In this document: piece by piece, positions 9,250 to 17,944 of the stretch
How positions within the stretch are numbered: position 1 is the first letter of the stretch
Layout: each line of letters begins with the position of its first letter
DNA from: CBDBIG01 sp965205845 [NCBI: bacterium]
GTDB lineage: Bacteria > SAR324
Direction: 5' to 3'
Length of the DNA stretch: 64,000 nt
NCBI GenBank assembly: GCA_965205845.1
Contig: CBDBIG010000005.1
Location: 248,001-312,000 of the forward strand
Notes under the pieces: model-generated
The model's input: the letters and a program-made list of their open reading frames with translations, nothing else
Databases searched by the model: none
What the model was told of the DNA's origin: nothing
Program-made: the position numbers and the translations under genes

Positions 9250-9525
9250 ATGGAAGCAATTAATATCGGTCTAAAAAAATTTAAAAAAGGTAGATCCAAC
9301 TCTGTTCTTAACATGGTAGACACCATGGGTGCGCGCTTAGAGCAAATTTGTCGTGCTGGTGTTTCGTTAGAGCAAGCGTTTGAGGAACTGGAGCGTACTT
9401 CGGTAGGTTTGCAAGAAATCGTCGTGGTCGAGGTTATGCGTGAGTCATACCGAGAGTCCTTGGAAAATCAAAATACCTTAGATGAAAAAGGGCGTTTGTC
9501 GCGTTTATGGGCTGCCGCAAATTAA
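9250..9525 (+). CDS. hypothetical 91-aa helical protein
   Basis: A soluble, charged, mostly helical protein (MEAINIGLKKF...). It is preceded by GAAGGA and GGGAAAAG and ends shortly before the convergent RSH gene. It has no membrane segment and no motif that I recognise. It occupies a place near gmk and RSH where rpoZ is often found in proteobacteria, but it lacks the omega-subunit N-terminus (MARVTVEDC...) and is on the opposite strand, so I do not call it RpoZ. Composition and RBS suggest it is real. Confidence 0.6.
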   Translation: MEAINIGLKKFKKGRSNSVLNMVDTMGARLEQICRAGVSLEQAFEELERTSVGLQEIVVVEVMRESYRESLENQNTLDEKGRLSRLWAAAN

Positions 9526-9547
9526 ACATCCACCCGAGTAATAACGC

Positions 9548-11683
9548 CTAATTCACTTCCAAGGTACGGCGGGCAGTAATCCCCTCGACCGCGTTGAGGT
9601 GCATTAAAATACGCTGCACCTGTGCGTAGTTGTCCACCATTAAGGTGATTTGTTGTGTATACACCCCGTTACCAGAGTGGATCCGCCCACTGGTCACTTC
9701 TGCTTTTTCTGCCTCGATGATTGAGATGAGCCCTAGCATTTCGCGCATGGAAGTTTTGCTTTGGATTTCAATGTGTACGGGGGAGAGATTTCTTTGGACA
9801 TCAGACCACCTGACATTGACCACCCGCTCTGGATGCAAAGCCTTGCGTACCAGGCCCATGCAGTTTTGATGGTGCACCGAAACCCCCCTCCCACGGCTAA
9901 TCAAGCCCACCACAGGATCACCATTTACGGGAGCGCAGCAGCGCGCCAAACGCGTGGGGACACCTTCTACCCCATCCACAATTAAGACCTCTGGCGAATA
10001 TGCCTTAGCCGTGGGCTCTTTTTTTACAGTGGGTTCCTTGGTCAAAAACCCTTTGGTATGCGGCAGCATAATCTCAAGTTCTTTGGCCAAGCGGATGAAA
10101 GATTGTTTGAAATGGATCCTCTTAAACCCTTCGGCAAGATAAATATCCTCAACAGTGTGTAGGTTGTTTCGCCTCATCCATTCTTGTACGGGCGGTTTTT
10201 CTAACAATGTTTCCAACTTGATTTCAAGAGGGCGCAGTATTTTTTGAATGGCCACCTTGCCTACATGGATGGATCGGTCGCTTTCTTGTTGGCGCAGCGC
10301 AGCACGAATGCGATGACGCGCCTTGGCACTGACTACAAAATTGAGCCATTCGCGTTTAGGGTTTTGGTGGTTATTGGTTAAAATTTCCACCACACTCCCA
10401 TTTTTTAAGGGCGTGCGAATCGATACCATCCGCGTATCCATTTTGGCACCAACGCAGGTCTCCCCGAGTTTGGTGTGAATGGCATAGGCAAAATCGACAG
10501 CGGTGGCCTTAGGCGGCAATTTCACAACCTCACCTTTAGGTGAAAATAAAAATAACTGGTCTGCAATCAACTCTCGGCCAATTAAATCCACCGAATCGTT
10601 AAAGGCAAGACCTTCTGGCAAATGCTCTAACAAACTACGAAACCATTTTAAGGACGCCACTTCTTGAGCATCTGCCAGGTTTCCATGCTTATAACCAAAA
10701 TGGGCAGCAACCCCCAATTCGGCTTCGCGGTGCATGAGACGGGTACGAATTTGAATTTCAAAACGCCCTCCTTGGTTGTCACTGATGGTCGTGTGCAAGC
10801 TCCGATAACCGTTGGCTTTAGGTAAGGCGATATAATCTTTAAAACGCCCTGGCACAGGCACCCCATCGGCGTGAATGATACCCAGAGCACGGTAACATTC
10901 TTCCTCGCTATCTACAATAACCCTTGCGGCGATCAGGTCATAAATGCGTTCGATGGGGGATTGGCGACGCTGCATTTTAATATGCAACGAGCGTAATCCC
11001 TTTAAACGCCCAGAAACTTCAGCATCAATCGCTTGTGCTTTTAGCAATCTAGAAAGACGCATTTTAAGCCAGTCTAAATGCGCTTGACCTTCCTCAGTGA
11101 GATGTTTTACCTTCGCCTGCAGGCTTTGGTACGCCGTGGGTTCCAGAACGGCAAAACACAGATCTTCCATTTCAGAATGGAGAAAATCAATGCCTAAGCG
11201 ATGGGCGATGGGGGCATAAATCGTTCGGGTTTCTTGGGCCATCTCCACGCAGTTGTCTGTGTGCGTTAGCTGAGATTGTCGCAAAGATTGGAGGCGTTCG
11301 GCAGAGAGGATGAGCAATACGCGGGGATCATTCACCGAGGCCATAATCATTTGCCGCATGTGCTCTGCGCGTGACACCCCGGCACCCAAAAAAGAGGCTC
11401 TGCCTATCTTTTGCGTTTCCGCCATCAGCCCACTGGCCTGAGAGCCCAAAATCTGCTCAACCTGTTGCAGGCGTTCGACGGAGTTTTGCATCATGGAAGT
11501 TTGTAACAAGCCCACCGCTTGTTCTAACGCGCCCATATTCAAGCATTCCAAAATATCGCGCACACCCAGCCCATGAAGAAGATGCGTTTTGGCATCTTCC
11601 CCATGCCACCGACGTAACAACGCAACAGCTTGCTGTATTTCAGGGGCGATGTTTTGGTTTAGGTCCTCTAAACGATTTTCCAT
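9548..11683 (-). CDS. RelA/SpoT-family (p)ppGpp synthetase, hydrolase site lost
   Basis: Stringent-response alarmone enzyme of 711 aa with the standard order: N-terminal hydrolase-like domain (about 20-185), synthetase (210-330), TGS (370-435), zinc-finger/RIS region with a CC pair (RLARCCAPV) and C-terminal ACT. The synthetase looks active: GRFKDYIALPKANGYRSLHT, then EIQIRT and AELGVAAHFGYK. The RFKD form is the Rel/SpoT type, not the EFDD of RelA. The hydrolase domain has no HD dyad (the place of LLHDVVED reads LLQTSMMQNS), and the later hydrolase motif is degenerate (SAERLQSLRQ). It is therefore probably synthesis-only. It lies downstream of gmk on the same strand with a gap of under 200 bases. 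Confidence 0.92.
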   Translation of the reverse strand: MENRLEDLNQNIAPEIQQAVALLRRWHGEDAKTHLLHGLGVRDILECLNMGALEQAVGLLQTSMMQNSVERLQQVEQILGSQASGLMAETQKIGRASFLGAGVSRAEHMRQMIMASVNDPRVLLILSAERLQSLRQSQLTHTDNCVEMAQETRTIYAPIAHRLGIDFLHSEMEDLCFAVLEPTAYQSLQAKVKHLTEEGQAHLDWLKMRLSRLLKAQAIDAEVSGRLKGLRSLHIKMQRRQSPIERIYDLIAARVIVDSEEECYRALGIIHADGVPVPGRFKDYIALPKANGYRSLHTTISDNQGGRFEIQIRTRLMHREAELGVAAHFGYKHGNLADAQEVASLKWFRSLLEHLPEGLAFNDSVDLIGRELIADQLFLFSPKGEVVKLPPKATAVDFAYAIHTKLGETCVGAKMDTRMVSIRTPLKNGSVVEILTNNHQNPKREWLNFVVSAKARHRIRAALRQQESDRSIHVGKVAIQKILRPLEIKLETLLEKPPVQEWMRRNNLHTVEDIYLAEGFKRIHFKQSFIRLAKELEIMLPHTKGFLTKEPTVKKEPTAKAYSPEVLIVDGVEGVPTRLARCCAPVNGDPVVGLISRGRGVSVHHQNCMGLVRKALHPERVVNVRWSDVQRNLSPVHIEIQSKTSMREMLGLISIIEAEKAEVTSGRIHSGNGVYTQQITLMVDNYAQVQRILMHLNAVEGITARRTLEVN

Positions 11684-11871
11684 ACATTAAACACAACCCG
11701 GCGTGCACTGAGAAGGTGCTATATTCCAAAAAGCCAAGGGCCGCAGAACCGTGCCCCACCCCTTAATCAACTTTCCCAAAACCGGAAACCGCCCCTTGTT
11801 TGCGCTAAACACAATATACATACCGTTTTTGATCCCCATTGCTTTAAAAAAACAAATTCAATCCGCTCATT

Positions 11872-12693
11872 TTACGCAGTGCGTTGAGCATTTTGATAGG
11901 TTTCGTGTACAACATGGTCCAAATCCACATTCGCAAACCCTTCGGCCATTTTTTTGCGGATTTGCAGCAAAACATCATGGGTTAGAGCTTCACGCACCCC
12001 AACATCCAACTGGTTGAGGGTAGCATTACTCTCGAGCATTTCTAAGGCATAAAGCACGGCACGATCAAGGATGGGAACCCCACACTCCTCGTGTCTCGAT
12101 GCAAAAATCACATCCTTGCGTTCTTCTATCCGAATCAGATCGACAATTTGATGAATGGCTTCATCCACCTCTTCATTCACAACCACTTGGTCATATTCTT
12201 TCATATGGTTCATTTCCTGCCGCGAACTGGCGGTGCGAATTTCAAAAGAGCGATCATTCTCTGTGCCCCGATCGCGCAGGCGGCGTTCTAGTTCTTCAAA
12301 ACTTGGCGGCGCAATAAATACCGAGAAAGCACCTGAAAAGCGTGAGGTCACCTGACTCATGCCTTGGTGATCCATGTCGAGTAGGACGTGAATCTTGCGA
12401 TTGCGTAAAATATAATCGATTTCGGAGCGCGAGGTACCGTACAGATTGTTAAACAAGTGCGCCCATTCAATAAAATCCTCTTGGTCAATCATTTTCAAAA
12501 AAGAGTCTTTATTCACAAAGTAATAATCTTTGCCGTTAATCTCACCGGGGCGCGGGTGTCGACTGGTAACCGAGGTACTCAGGCGAAGATTCTCTACTTG
12601 TTGGAGCAGCCCGCGAATAATCGTGGATTTCCCCACCCCACTGGGGCCAGAAATAATGAACACACGGGGATAGAACTGTTGTATTCCACTCAT
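11872..12693 (-). CDS. gmk: guanylate kinase with C-terminal extension
   Basis: Phosphorylates GMP to GDP with ATP. The P-loop is GPSGVGKST (about residues 15-23). The GMP-binding segment (SVTSRHPRPGEINGKDYYFV) and the YGTSRSEID and LDMDHQG motifs are present, as is the lid (RRLRDRGTENDRSFEIR). The kinase core ends near residue 205, where most bacterial enzymes stop. This protein continues for some 65 residues (from about RHEECGVPILDRA) with a helical, acidic extension that I cannot assign. Pairing with the (p)ppGpp synthetase gene is a common arrangement and makes functional sense, since (p)ppGpp is made from GDP/GTP and inhibits many guanylate kinases. Confidence 0.93.
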   Translation of the reverse strand: MSGIQQFYPRVFIISGPSGVGKSTIIRGLLQQVENLRLSTSVTSRHPRPGEINGKDYYFVNKDSFLKMIDQEDFIEWAHLFNNLYGTSRSEIDYILRNRKIHVLLDMDHQGMSQVTSRFSGAFSVFIAPPSFEELERRLRDRGTENDRSFEIRTASSRQEMNHMKEYDQVVVNEEVDEAIHQIVDLIRIEERKDVIFASRHEECGVPILDRAVLYALEMLESNATLNQLDVGVREALTHDVLLQIRKKMAEGFANVDLDHVVHETYQNAQRTA

Positions 12694-12826
12694 GATGAAA
12701 ACCCTTACCTCGATTCAAAAGACGCACAGGCTAACGCGTATCAGGAAAATAGCATTAAAAAAACTAAAATGCTATCCATTATCCTTAGATTTTCATTTAG
12801 CACGAAATACCACCCAAAAAATGCCC

Positions 12827-15403
12827 TTAGCGAAATCGTTGGCGCGGTGTAAGGCCTTTTTGATGCAAGACCAAGTCATAATCCGCTCGCTTTTTTAAAT
12901 CGATAAGCACTTGATAGGCCTCACTAATTCTGCGACTCATCCGCTCGGCTTCTTCATACACCCATGGGTATTTGGATTGCACATGATGATCTGGATGATA
13001 CTGCTTAAGTAGGCGGTGATACGCTTTTTTTACCTCGTCGGGACCCGCAGTAAACGCTACCTGCAATATCTCGTAATGGCTTAAGCCTTCCATGGGAGTG
13101 TTTTGAACTGTGCGTTGGCTACCCATTTGTTGCTTTGAAACACGGGATTGAGGCTGCTCCTTTGTTTCGCGATCTCGTTTCCAGTCTCGAGCCTTGGAAT
13201 TGCCTTGCTTTTGCTTGGTTTGTTGTGCGCTGCGTTGGGTATTGGCGGATACACCATGGCCACTACCCGTTGAATTTTTGACGGTTGTGACCGTTGACAG
13301 CCTTTGAAGTTGCTGTTCAATCATTTTGAGTCGTTGGTGTATTTGACCAATGCTCTCTGGCTGGTGGCTTAGCACGTGGCTTAATGCGTTCAATTCCGCT
13401 TGCCATTGTAACCAAGTACCGCGCAGCTGGCGTTGTTTGTTATTTTTTTCGAACAGCCCCTGTTCAATACGTTCTTGCAGAGATTCTAGCAAATTGCGTA
13501 CAACCTGGACACGTATGGGGTCCGTTTTTGGCGTAACACGCGAAAAAAGATTTTTAGTGGACTGGAATGCACCCTTCCTTAGGCCTTTTACCCCCTCTCC
13601 CGGGGGTGGCGTACCCCCAGGATCATGCCCATGGCGGCGGCGCCATCCATAGTAGCCAATCCCCATGGCCAATGCCAGCAAGGCACCCAACACCACAGCA
13701 ATCCAATCACGCCAGCTGCGCCTTTTTTGGAATTGCAGTTGCTGCTGCAACGCTAAAGCTTGGCTGTTTTGTTTATCTTGGGTTAAAACCTCTGCCAGTA
13801 ATGCCTTGGCAGAAAAATCATCCCCCATGTGTAATTTTTCTTGTACTTGTTCAAGGATTAGATCTTGATTGATTTTTTCTTCTGCTTGGGCAATCCCTTT
13901 TTTAATCTGCTTGGGTAATAAACTATCCAAGGTTAATTTTTGTGTAAGCAGTTTTAAGGCTTCGCGTGGTTTCCCCGTTTTAGTCAGTTCTGCCGCTTGG
14001 GTAAGGGTCGCTTTTTCCTGGCGGAGGCGAATCGCCTTCAATGCCGCCAAGGCTTCTGGTTGATTGGGTTGTAATTGTAGAATTTCCGAGGCTGTTTTTT
14101 GTGCAGCAGAAAAATCACCCCCATTGAGATGCCCACGTAAAATACGCTTTAGCCCTTGCAATGACATCCTTTGCGTTTTTGCTTCAAGCCCGTTGAGCCA
14201 TCGTTTTTTTTGTGTCGCCGTCGCGATTCGCTCATCCAAATGGCGCACATAACTGCGGGCAAGCTCAGTAGAACCCAAGGTCCGCAAACGCGTTAAATAA
14301 CGTAAGGGGCTGGGCTGTTGATTGAGCAGTAGTAACGTGGCGTGCTTTTCCTTTCCAACCAATACATAGCTGCTACTAGGGCTAATGGCGAGCAATTGAA
14401 CAGAATTCGCTCGAATACGCTTGGCTTGCACGCGGCCAGTTTGGCTTAAAAACACCATCTCACCGTGAGAATTTTCGCTTTTGCCAAGCAGTACAAGCCC
14501 ATCGTTTGCAATAGGCTGAATGTGGATTGGTGCAAACTTTTTATCCAAATGAGACAGCACTTTCGCTGGATCTGGAATTAGGTTTTCTCTCCAGCGAATC
14601 AGGGTGAAACTGCGATCTAGCGAGAGCTTTTCTTGTGTGCCAAACCAAGCAGCCACGACGGGAAAGCGATGCCCAGACAGGCGTATCGAGGGAGCGTTTT
14701 CTTGCACCGGGGTTTGCACAAGGTGCTTTTCTTCATTGGTTTGCACAAGGACCAACGGTGTCTTGACATCTAGCCTCGGGTTTAGATTGGTAATATTCCC
14801 TGTATGGGATTTGTAAAAAGGCTTTTGCCCAGCATTTTTACCCGCTTGTGTGGAGCGCTTATAGAGTTTATGTTTTTGCGACCACACCACCATGCCTGCG
14901 GATGCTGTAAAAGCCGCTGTGCCCACGGGCCCTTGTGTTTGATGCATAGGCATTCGCCATAGGCGAAAACGCTCAGGGAGCGTTTTGTTACTTCGCAAAT
15001 TGGCCAAAGAAACCTCCCACAAAGCCAACGCTTTGGTACCAGTGACCAACAACAAATCTCGGCTGGGTGCAAAGCGCAGCGTGACGTTACTCCCCACCTG
15101 TGTTTTAATGCTCCCCAACAAGGCTTGGCTTGGGCGATCGTACAACTGAATATGCGTACTTTTTTTGCCTGCTGTGGCCGTGGCAATGAGTGATTCATCG
15201 GCATTGATTGCCACGGCCTGTAGGGTGCTTTTACTGGAAAAGGTCGCAACTTTCTGCCAAGCAAGCACGGGGGTTTTGCCCGCATTATCCGCGGAGACCT
15301 GATTGTGTAATATAATGTAGGTCAAAAACAACACGCTACACACCAGGCTTTTAAGCCTATATATGGCAAACCCGTTAGACTTGCTTTTGCAAAACCATGC
15401 CAT
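12827..15403 (-). CDS. membrane protein: outer propeller-like region, TM, coiled coil, C-terminal J domain
   Basis: An 858-aa protein starting at ATG 15403 with GGGAAG just upstream and overlapping the end of trmB by 29 bases (likely coupled). Residues about 18-39 form a signal-anchor or signal peptide. About 45-400 contain beta-propeller-like repeats of WD40 type (for example LQAVAINADESLIATA, LRFAPSRDLLLVTG, LLAISPSSSYVLVG). About 430-560 are helical TPR-like repeats. Residues 567-587 are a clear membrane segment followed by RRRH. A coiled coil and a Gln/Lys/Ser-rich linker lead to a J domain (about 775-848) with an intact HPD in KQYHPDHH. By the positive-inside rule the propeller is periplasmic and the J domain cytoplasmic, where it could recruit DnaK to the membrane. 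The domain combination is new to me. Confidence 0.8.
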   Translation of the reverse strand: MAWFCKSKSNGFAIYRLKSLVCSVLFLTYIILHNQVSADNAGKTPVLAWQKVATFSSKSTLQAVAINADESLIATATAGKKSTHIQLYDRPSQALLGSIKTQVGSNVTLRFAPSRDLLLVTGTKALALWEVSLANLRSNKTLPERFRLWRMPMHQTQGPVGTAAFTASAGMVVWSQKHKLYKRSTQAGKNAGQKPFYKSHTGNITNLNPRLDVKTPLVLVQTNEEKHLVQTPVQENAPSIRLSGHRFPVVAAWFGTQEKLSLDRSFTLIRWRENLIPDPAKVLSHLDKKFAPIHIQPIANDGLVLLGKSENSHGEMVFLSQTGRVQAKRIRANSVQLLAISPSSSYVLVGKEKHATLLLLNQQPSPLRYLTRLRTLGSTELARSYVRHLDERIATATQKKRWLNGLEAKTQRMSLQGLKRILRGHLNGGDFSAAQKTASEILQLQPNQPEALAALKAIRLRQEKATLTQAAELTKTGKPREALKLLTQKLTLDSLLPKQIKKGIAQAEEKINQDLILEQVQEKLHMGDDFSAKALLAEVLTQDKQNSQALALQQQLQFQKRRSWRDWIAVVLGALLALAMGIGYYGWRRRHGHDPGGTPPPGEGVKGLRKGAFQSTKNLFSRVTPKTDPIRVQVVRNLLESLQERIEQGLFEKNNKQRQLRGTWLQWQAELNALSHVLSHQPESIGQIHQRLKMIEQQLQRLSTVTTVKNSTGSGHGVSANTQRSAQQTKQKQGNSKARDWKRDRETKEQPQSRVSKQQMGSQRTVQNTPMEGLSHYEILQVAFTAGPDEVKKAYHRLLKQYHPDHHVQSKYPWVYEEAERMSRRISEAYQVLIDLKKRADYDLVLHQKGLTPRQRFR

Positions 15404-16016
15404 ACACTTCCCGTTGCTTTTGTTGAAAAAGCATTCCAAATTCGCTGTATACACCGCCAATTGGGGTTGCTTGCCTGTTAATATCGTTACTAAAAAAAAC
15501 CGTTTCAAAAGTGTTTTGCCTATGTACCGCGCTAAGGAAATGCAAGAATTGTCCCGAATAGTCTGTTTTAACGCATAACAAACCCCCAGATTTTAGGACT
15601 CTTCCAGCCTTTTTCAGCAATGCCCCATTGAGCAAGCGCTTATCCCAATCACGCCACTTTGGCCATGGCTCTGGAAATAGTATATACAGTCGGTCGACCG
15701 TTTGCGGGGGAAAATACGTGTCAAAGCTCTCTGCACGTTCATGCAAGAACCAAACGTTGTGTAACCGCAACCGCTCGGCTTTTTGAGCACTGCGTACAAG
15801 GCGTTTGTAACGCAATTCAAAACCCACAAAACGATGTTCGACAAATGCCTCAGCATGCTGTAGCAAAAAGCCTCCTGCACCACAGCCTAAATCAACCCAT
15901 AATTGATCGTAAGGTTTGCTCTGCGCCATGCATTGGGTTAAAAGGCGGGCGTTTGGGTAGGGCAGCAAATGCTTAGGATGCAATGCAATTTGGCTTTTGT
16001 AAGGATTAATCTGCAT
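15375..16016 (-). CDS. trmB: tRNA (guanine-N7-)-methyltransferase
   Basis: SAM-dependent enzyme that methylates G46 in the tRNA variable loop. The 213-aa sequence has the SAM motif WVDLGCGAGGFLLQHA, the acidic FVGFE loop and the TrmB signature FPEPWPKWRDWDKRL (usually FPDPWPK.RH.KRR), followed by LLCVKTDYS. The length is typical. Its stop lies inside the start of the J-domain membrane protein, so the two are probably one transcript. The next gene upstream, another J-domain protein, is divergent. Confidence 0.93.
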   Translation of the reverse strand: MQINPYKSQIALHPKHLLPYPNARLLTQCMAQSKPYDQLWVDLGCGAGGFLLQHAEAFVEHRFVGFELRYKRLVRSAQKAERLRLHNVWFLHERAESFDTYFPPQTVDRLYILFPEPWPKWRDWDKRLLNGALLKKAGRVLKSGGLLCVKTDYSGQFLHFLSAVHRQNTFETVFFSNDINRQATPIGGVYSEFGMLFQQKQREVYGMVLQKQV

Positions 16017-16190
16017 TAAAACTAAAAAAATTTGCTTTTTGCATGTTACTCATTTTGGCTTGACAAACCGTGTTTATTGCCTATGTTCAACCTTACACAG
16101 TAGAATGATGCCATTATTGCCTTGACCTTAAAACCAGCATCAACCCTTTTTGTGTTTTTTACCGTGCCAACCCGTTTTTCCGCACAAAAT

Positions 16191-17153
16191 ATGGAAAGAG
16201 ACTATTACCACATTTTGCAAGTTGCCCCTCAAGCGTCTTTTGAGGTGATTAAAAGTGCTTACCGCGCTTTGCTAAAAGATGGTGCCATGCACCCCGATTT
16301 GGGGGGCAATCCCAAAGTTGCCCAGGCGCTCAATGAGGCATATCAAGTGCTAAGCGACCCTGCAACACGCAGCGAGTACGACGCCATGCTGAAAAAAGCC
16401 GCACGTATTCCCAACATGCCACCCAACAGGCCAAAGCGTAACCCAAACCAACTGCTTTGCCCACACTGCAAAGCACCCAATGCCATCGAATCATGGGATC
16501 ACGCACCCAAACAACGCTGCCACGCGTGCAAGCGGCGTTTACTTCCAGTATTTAAAACCGAGGGTAGTGAGGTTAAGAGCGCACACCGCCTAGGGATTTT
16601 TCTATTTGAAAAAGGGATGGTCGAGCGCGCATTACGCGAGTTTGAAATGGCCGTGCATTTACGCCCTAAATCGGACACACTGCACTATTGGAAAGGGCGT
16701 TGTTTATACAGCCGACATCTATTTAAAAAAGCCAAGTTTAGCTTCTCCGCCGCCGCGCAATTGCAACCCGCCAAGTTTCATTACCATTTCTGGCTGGGGC
16801 AAGCGTGTTTTGCCATCCACCATAAACACGAGGCCATTCTAGCATTTCAAAAAGCCCTCACCAAGCGCCCACATCACGCAGGTACCATGCTACGCTTGGC
16901 CAACTGCCACTACGAACTGGGAAATGGCGATAAAGCGAAAGCATTGCTCCAAAAAGGGCTGATGCGTCACCCCGATCAAATACAAATGTATGTATTGCTT
17001 GGTTTTATTTTGATTCGCCAAGATGATCATGCCAATGCCTTAAAGGTGTTTTCGCGTCTGCAACAACTCTTTCCCCGCCATGCCCTTGCCCAAAAATACA
17101 CCACCTTGCTTTCTTCTTCTTCACAAAAAGCAGAAGAAATCCCCCATCATTAA
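16191..17153 (+). CDS. J domain - zinc ribbon - TPR protein
   Basis: A cytoplasmic protein of 320 aa from ATG 16191 (MERDYYHILQV); an upstream in-frame TTG would add 23 hydrophobic residues of doubtful meaning. A J domain (residues 1-68) has HPD in AMHPDLGG. A small CPHC...CHAC zinc ribbon (about 88-112) follows, then several TPR units (about 130-300), each with the alternating W/LG/Y/A/P pattern. Class III J proteins with TPRs usually target Hsp70 to particular clients. It is divergent from trmB and is the second J-domain gene within 3 kb. It converges on crcB, with the two stop codons overlapping. Confidence 0.85.
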   Translation: MERDYYHILQVAPQASFEVIKSAYRALLKDGAMHPDLGGNPKVAQALNEAYQVLSDPATRSEYDAMLKKAARIPNMPPNRPKRNPNQLLCPHCKAPNAIESWDHAPKQRCHACKRRLLPVFKTEGSEVKSAHRLGIFLFEKGMVERALREFEMAVHLRPKSDTLHYWKGRCLYSRHLFKKAKFSFSAAAQLQPAKFHYHFWLGQACFAIHHKHEAILAFQKALTKRPHHAGTMLRLANCHYELGNGDKAKALLQKGLMRHPDQIQMYVLLGFILIRQDDHANALKVFSRLQQLFPRHALAQKYTTLLSSSSQKAEEIPHH

Positions 17154-17521
17154 CCTTGGCGCATCAACTGCAAGCCCAGCCACGCGCTCACCAGGCAAAG
17201 CAACACATTGGTTAGCACATTTGCCACCGCATAACCCACCGCACCTTGGCGCAATAAATCGAGGGTGTTTATCGAAAAAGTTGAAAATGTGGTGAATGCC
17301 CCACAAAAACCCGCCCCCACAAACACCTGCGCTTCCTCACGCAAACCGCGAGCAGCCAAACCATAGACAACCCCCAGTACAAAAGTACCAAGCACATTAA
17401 CCGTTAAAATACCCACCGGAAAAACCCCAGCCAACCCGCCTTGTACGCGTTGACTAACCCAGTAGCGCATCGAGGCCCCCAAAGCACCTCCGAGTGCAAC
17501 CATCAAATGGACCATCGCCAA
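17150..17521 (-). CDS. crcB: fluoride ion channel FluC/CrcB
   Basis: A four-helix membrane protein of 123 aa forming dual-topology dimers that export fluoride. The motifs are GGALGASMRYW at the N-terminus, VNVLGTFVLGV in helix 2, and GFCGAFTTFSTFS in helix 3, which holds the pore phenylalanines and the central Na+ site. The start at 17521 gives the family length. The preceding 110 bases do not show a fluoride riboswitch that I can recognise. Its stop codon overlaps that of the convergent J-TPR gene. Confidence 0.93.
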   Translation of the reverse strand: MAMVHLMVALGGALGASMRYWVSQRVQGGLAGVFPVGILTVNVLGTFVLGVVYGLAARGLREEAQVFVGAGFCGAFTTFSTFSINTLDLLRQGAVGYAVANVLTNVLLCLVSAWLGLQLMRQG

Positions 17522-17633
17522 AGCCTACTTACCTATCATTAAAAGCACAAAATCGCCCAACCCACCCCTACCAGCAATCCGCGGCAACAAAATGCGCAAA
17601 GGGTTATTTGAAGCATGCCCTTATCAAAAAAGA

Positions 17634-17706
17634 TGGAGACGAGGAGGATCGAACTCCTGACCTCGGCATTGCGAACACCGCGCTCTCCCAGCTGAGCTAC
17701 GCCCCC
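17634..17706 (-). tRNA. tRNA-Ala(CGC)
   Basis: A complete 73-nt cloverleaf. The acceptor is GGGGGCG paired with CGTCTCC including the G3-U70 wobble that specifies alanine. The D arm is GCTCAGCTGGGAGAGC, the anticodon loop TTCGCAA gives CGC, and the T arm is AGGAGTTCGATCCTCCT. The discriminator is A and CCA is not encoded. It reads GCG codons. Confidence 0.96.
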
Positions 17707-17944
17707 ATTCCTCGTACATAAAATCCTCTTTTTGCACCTATGCCCCTAAAATACGGATGCTTTTGTGAAATCGTCAAACAAAGCAAGCACCATCACTGTT
17801 ATCCCTGTTTTTCCATCACATCCACGCGAAGCCTGCACCACGGTTTGGCACGCACAACGGGGCCCGTTTTCGATGGAGACTTGGAGCCCCCTTTGTTTGT
17901 CTTGGCTTTGAGCGGTCAAAAGGTTTTAACGCTTCATCTGTTTT

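Noticed and set aside
9250-9525. rpoZ (RNA polymerase omega) between gmk and the RSH gene
   Set aside because: The gene is on the other strand and lacks the omega N-terminal sequence.
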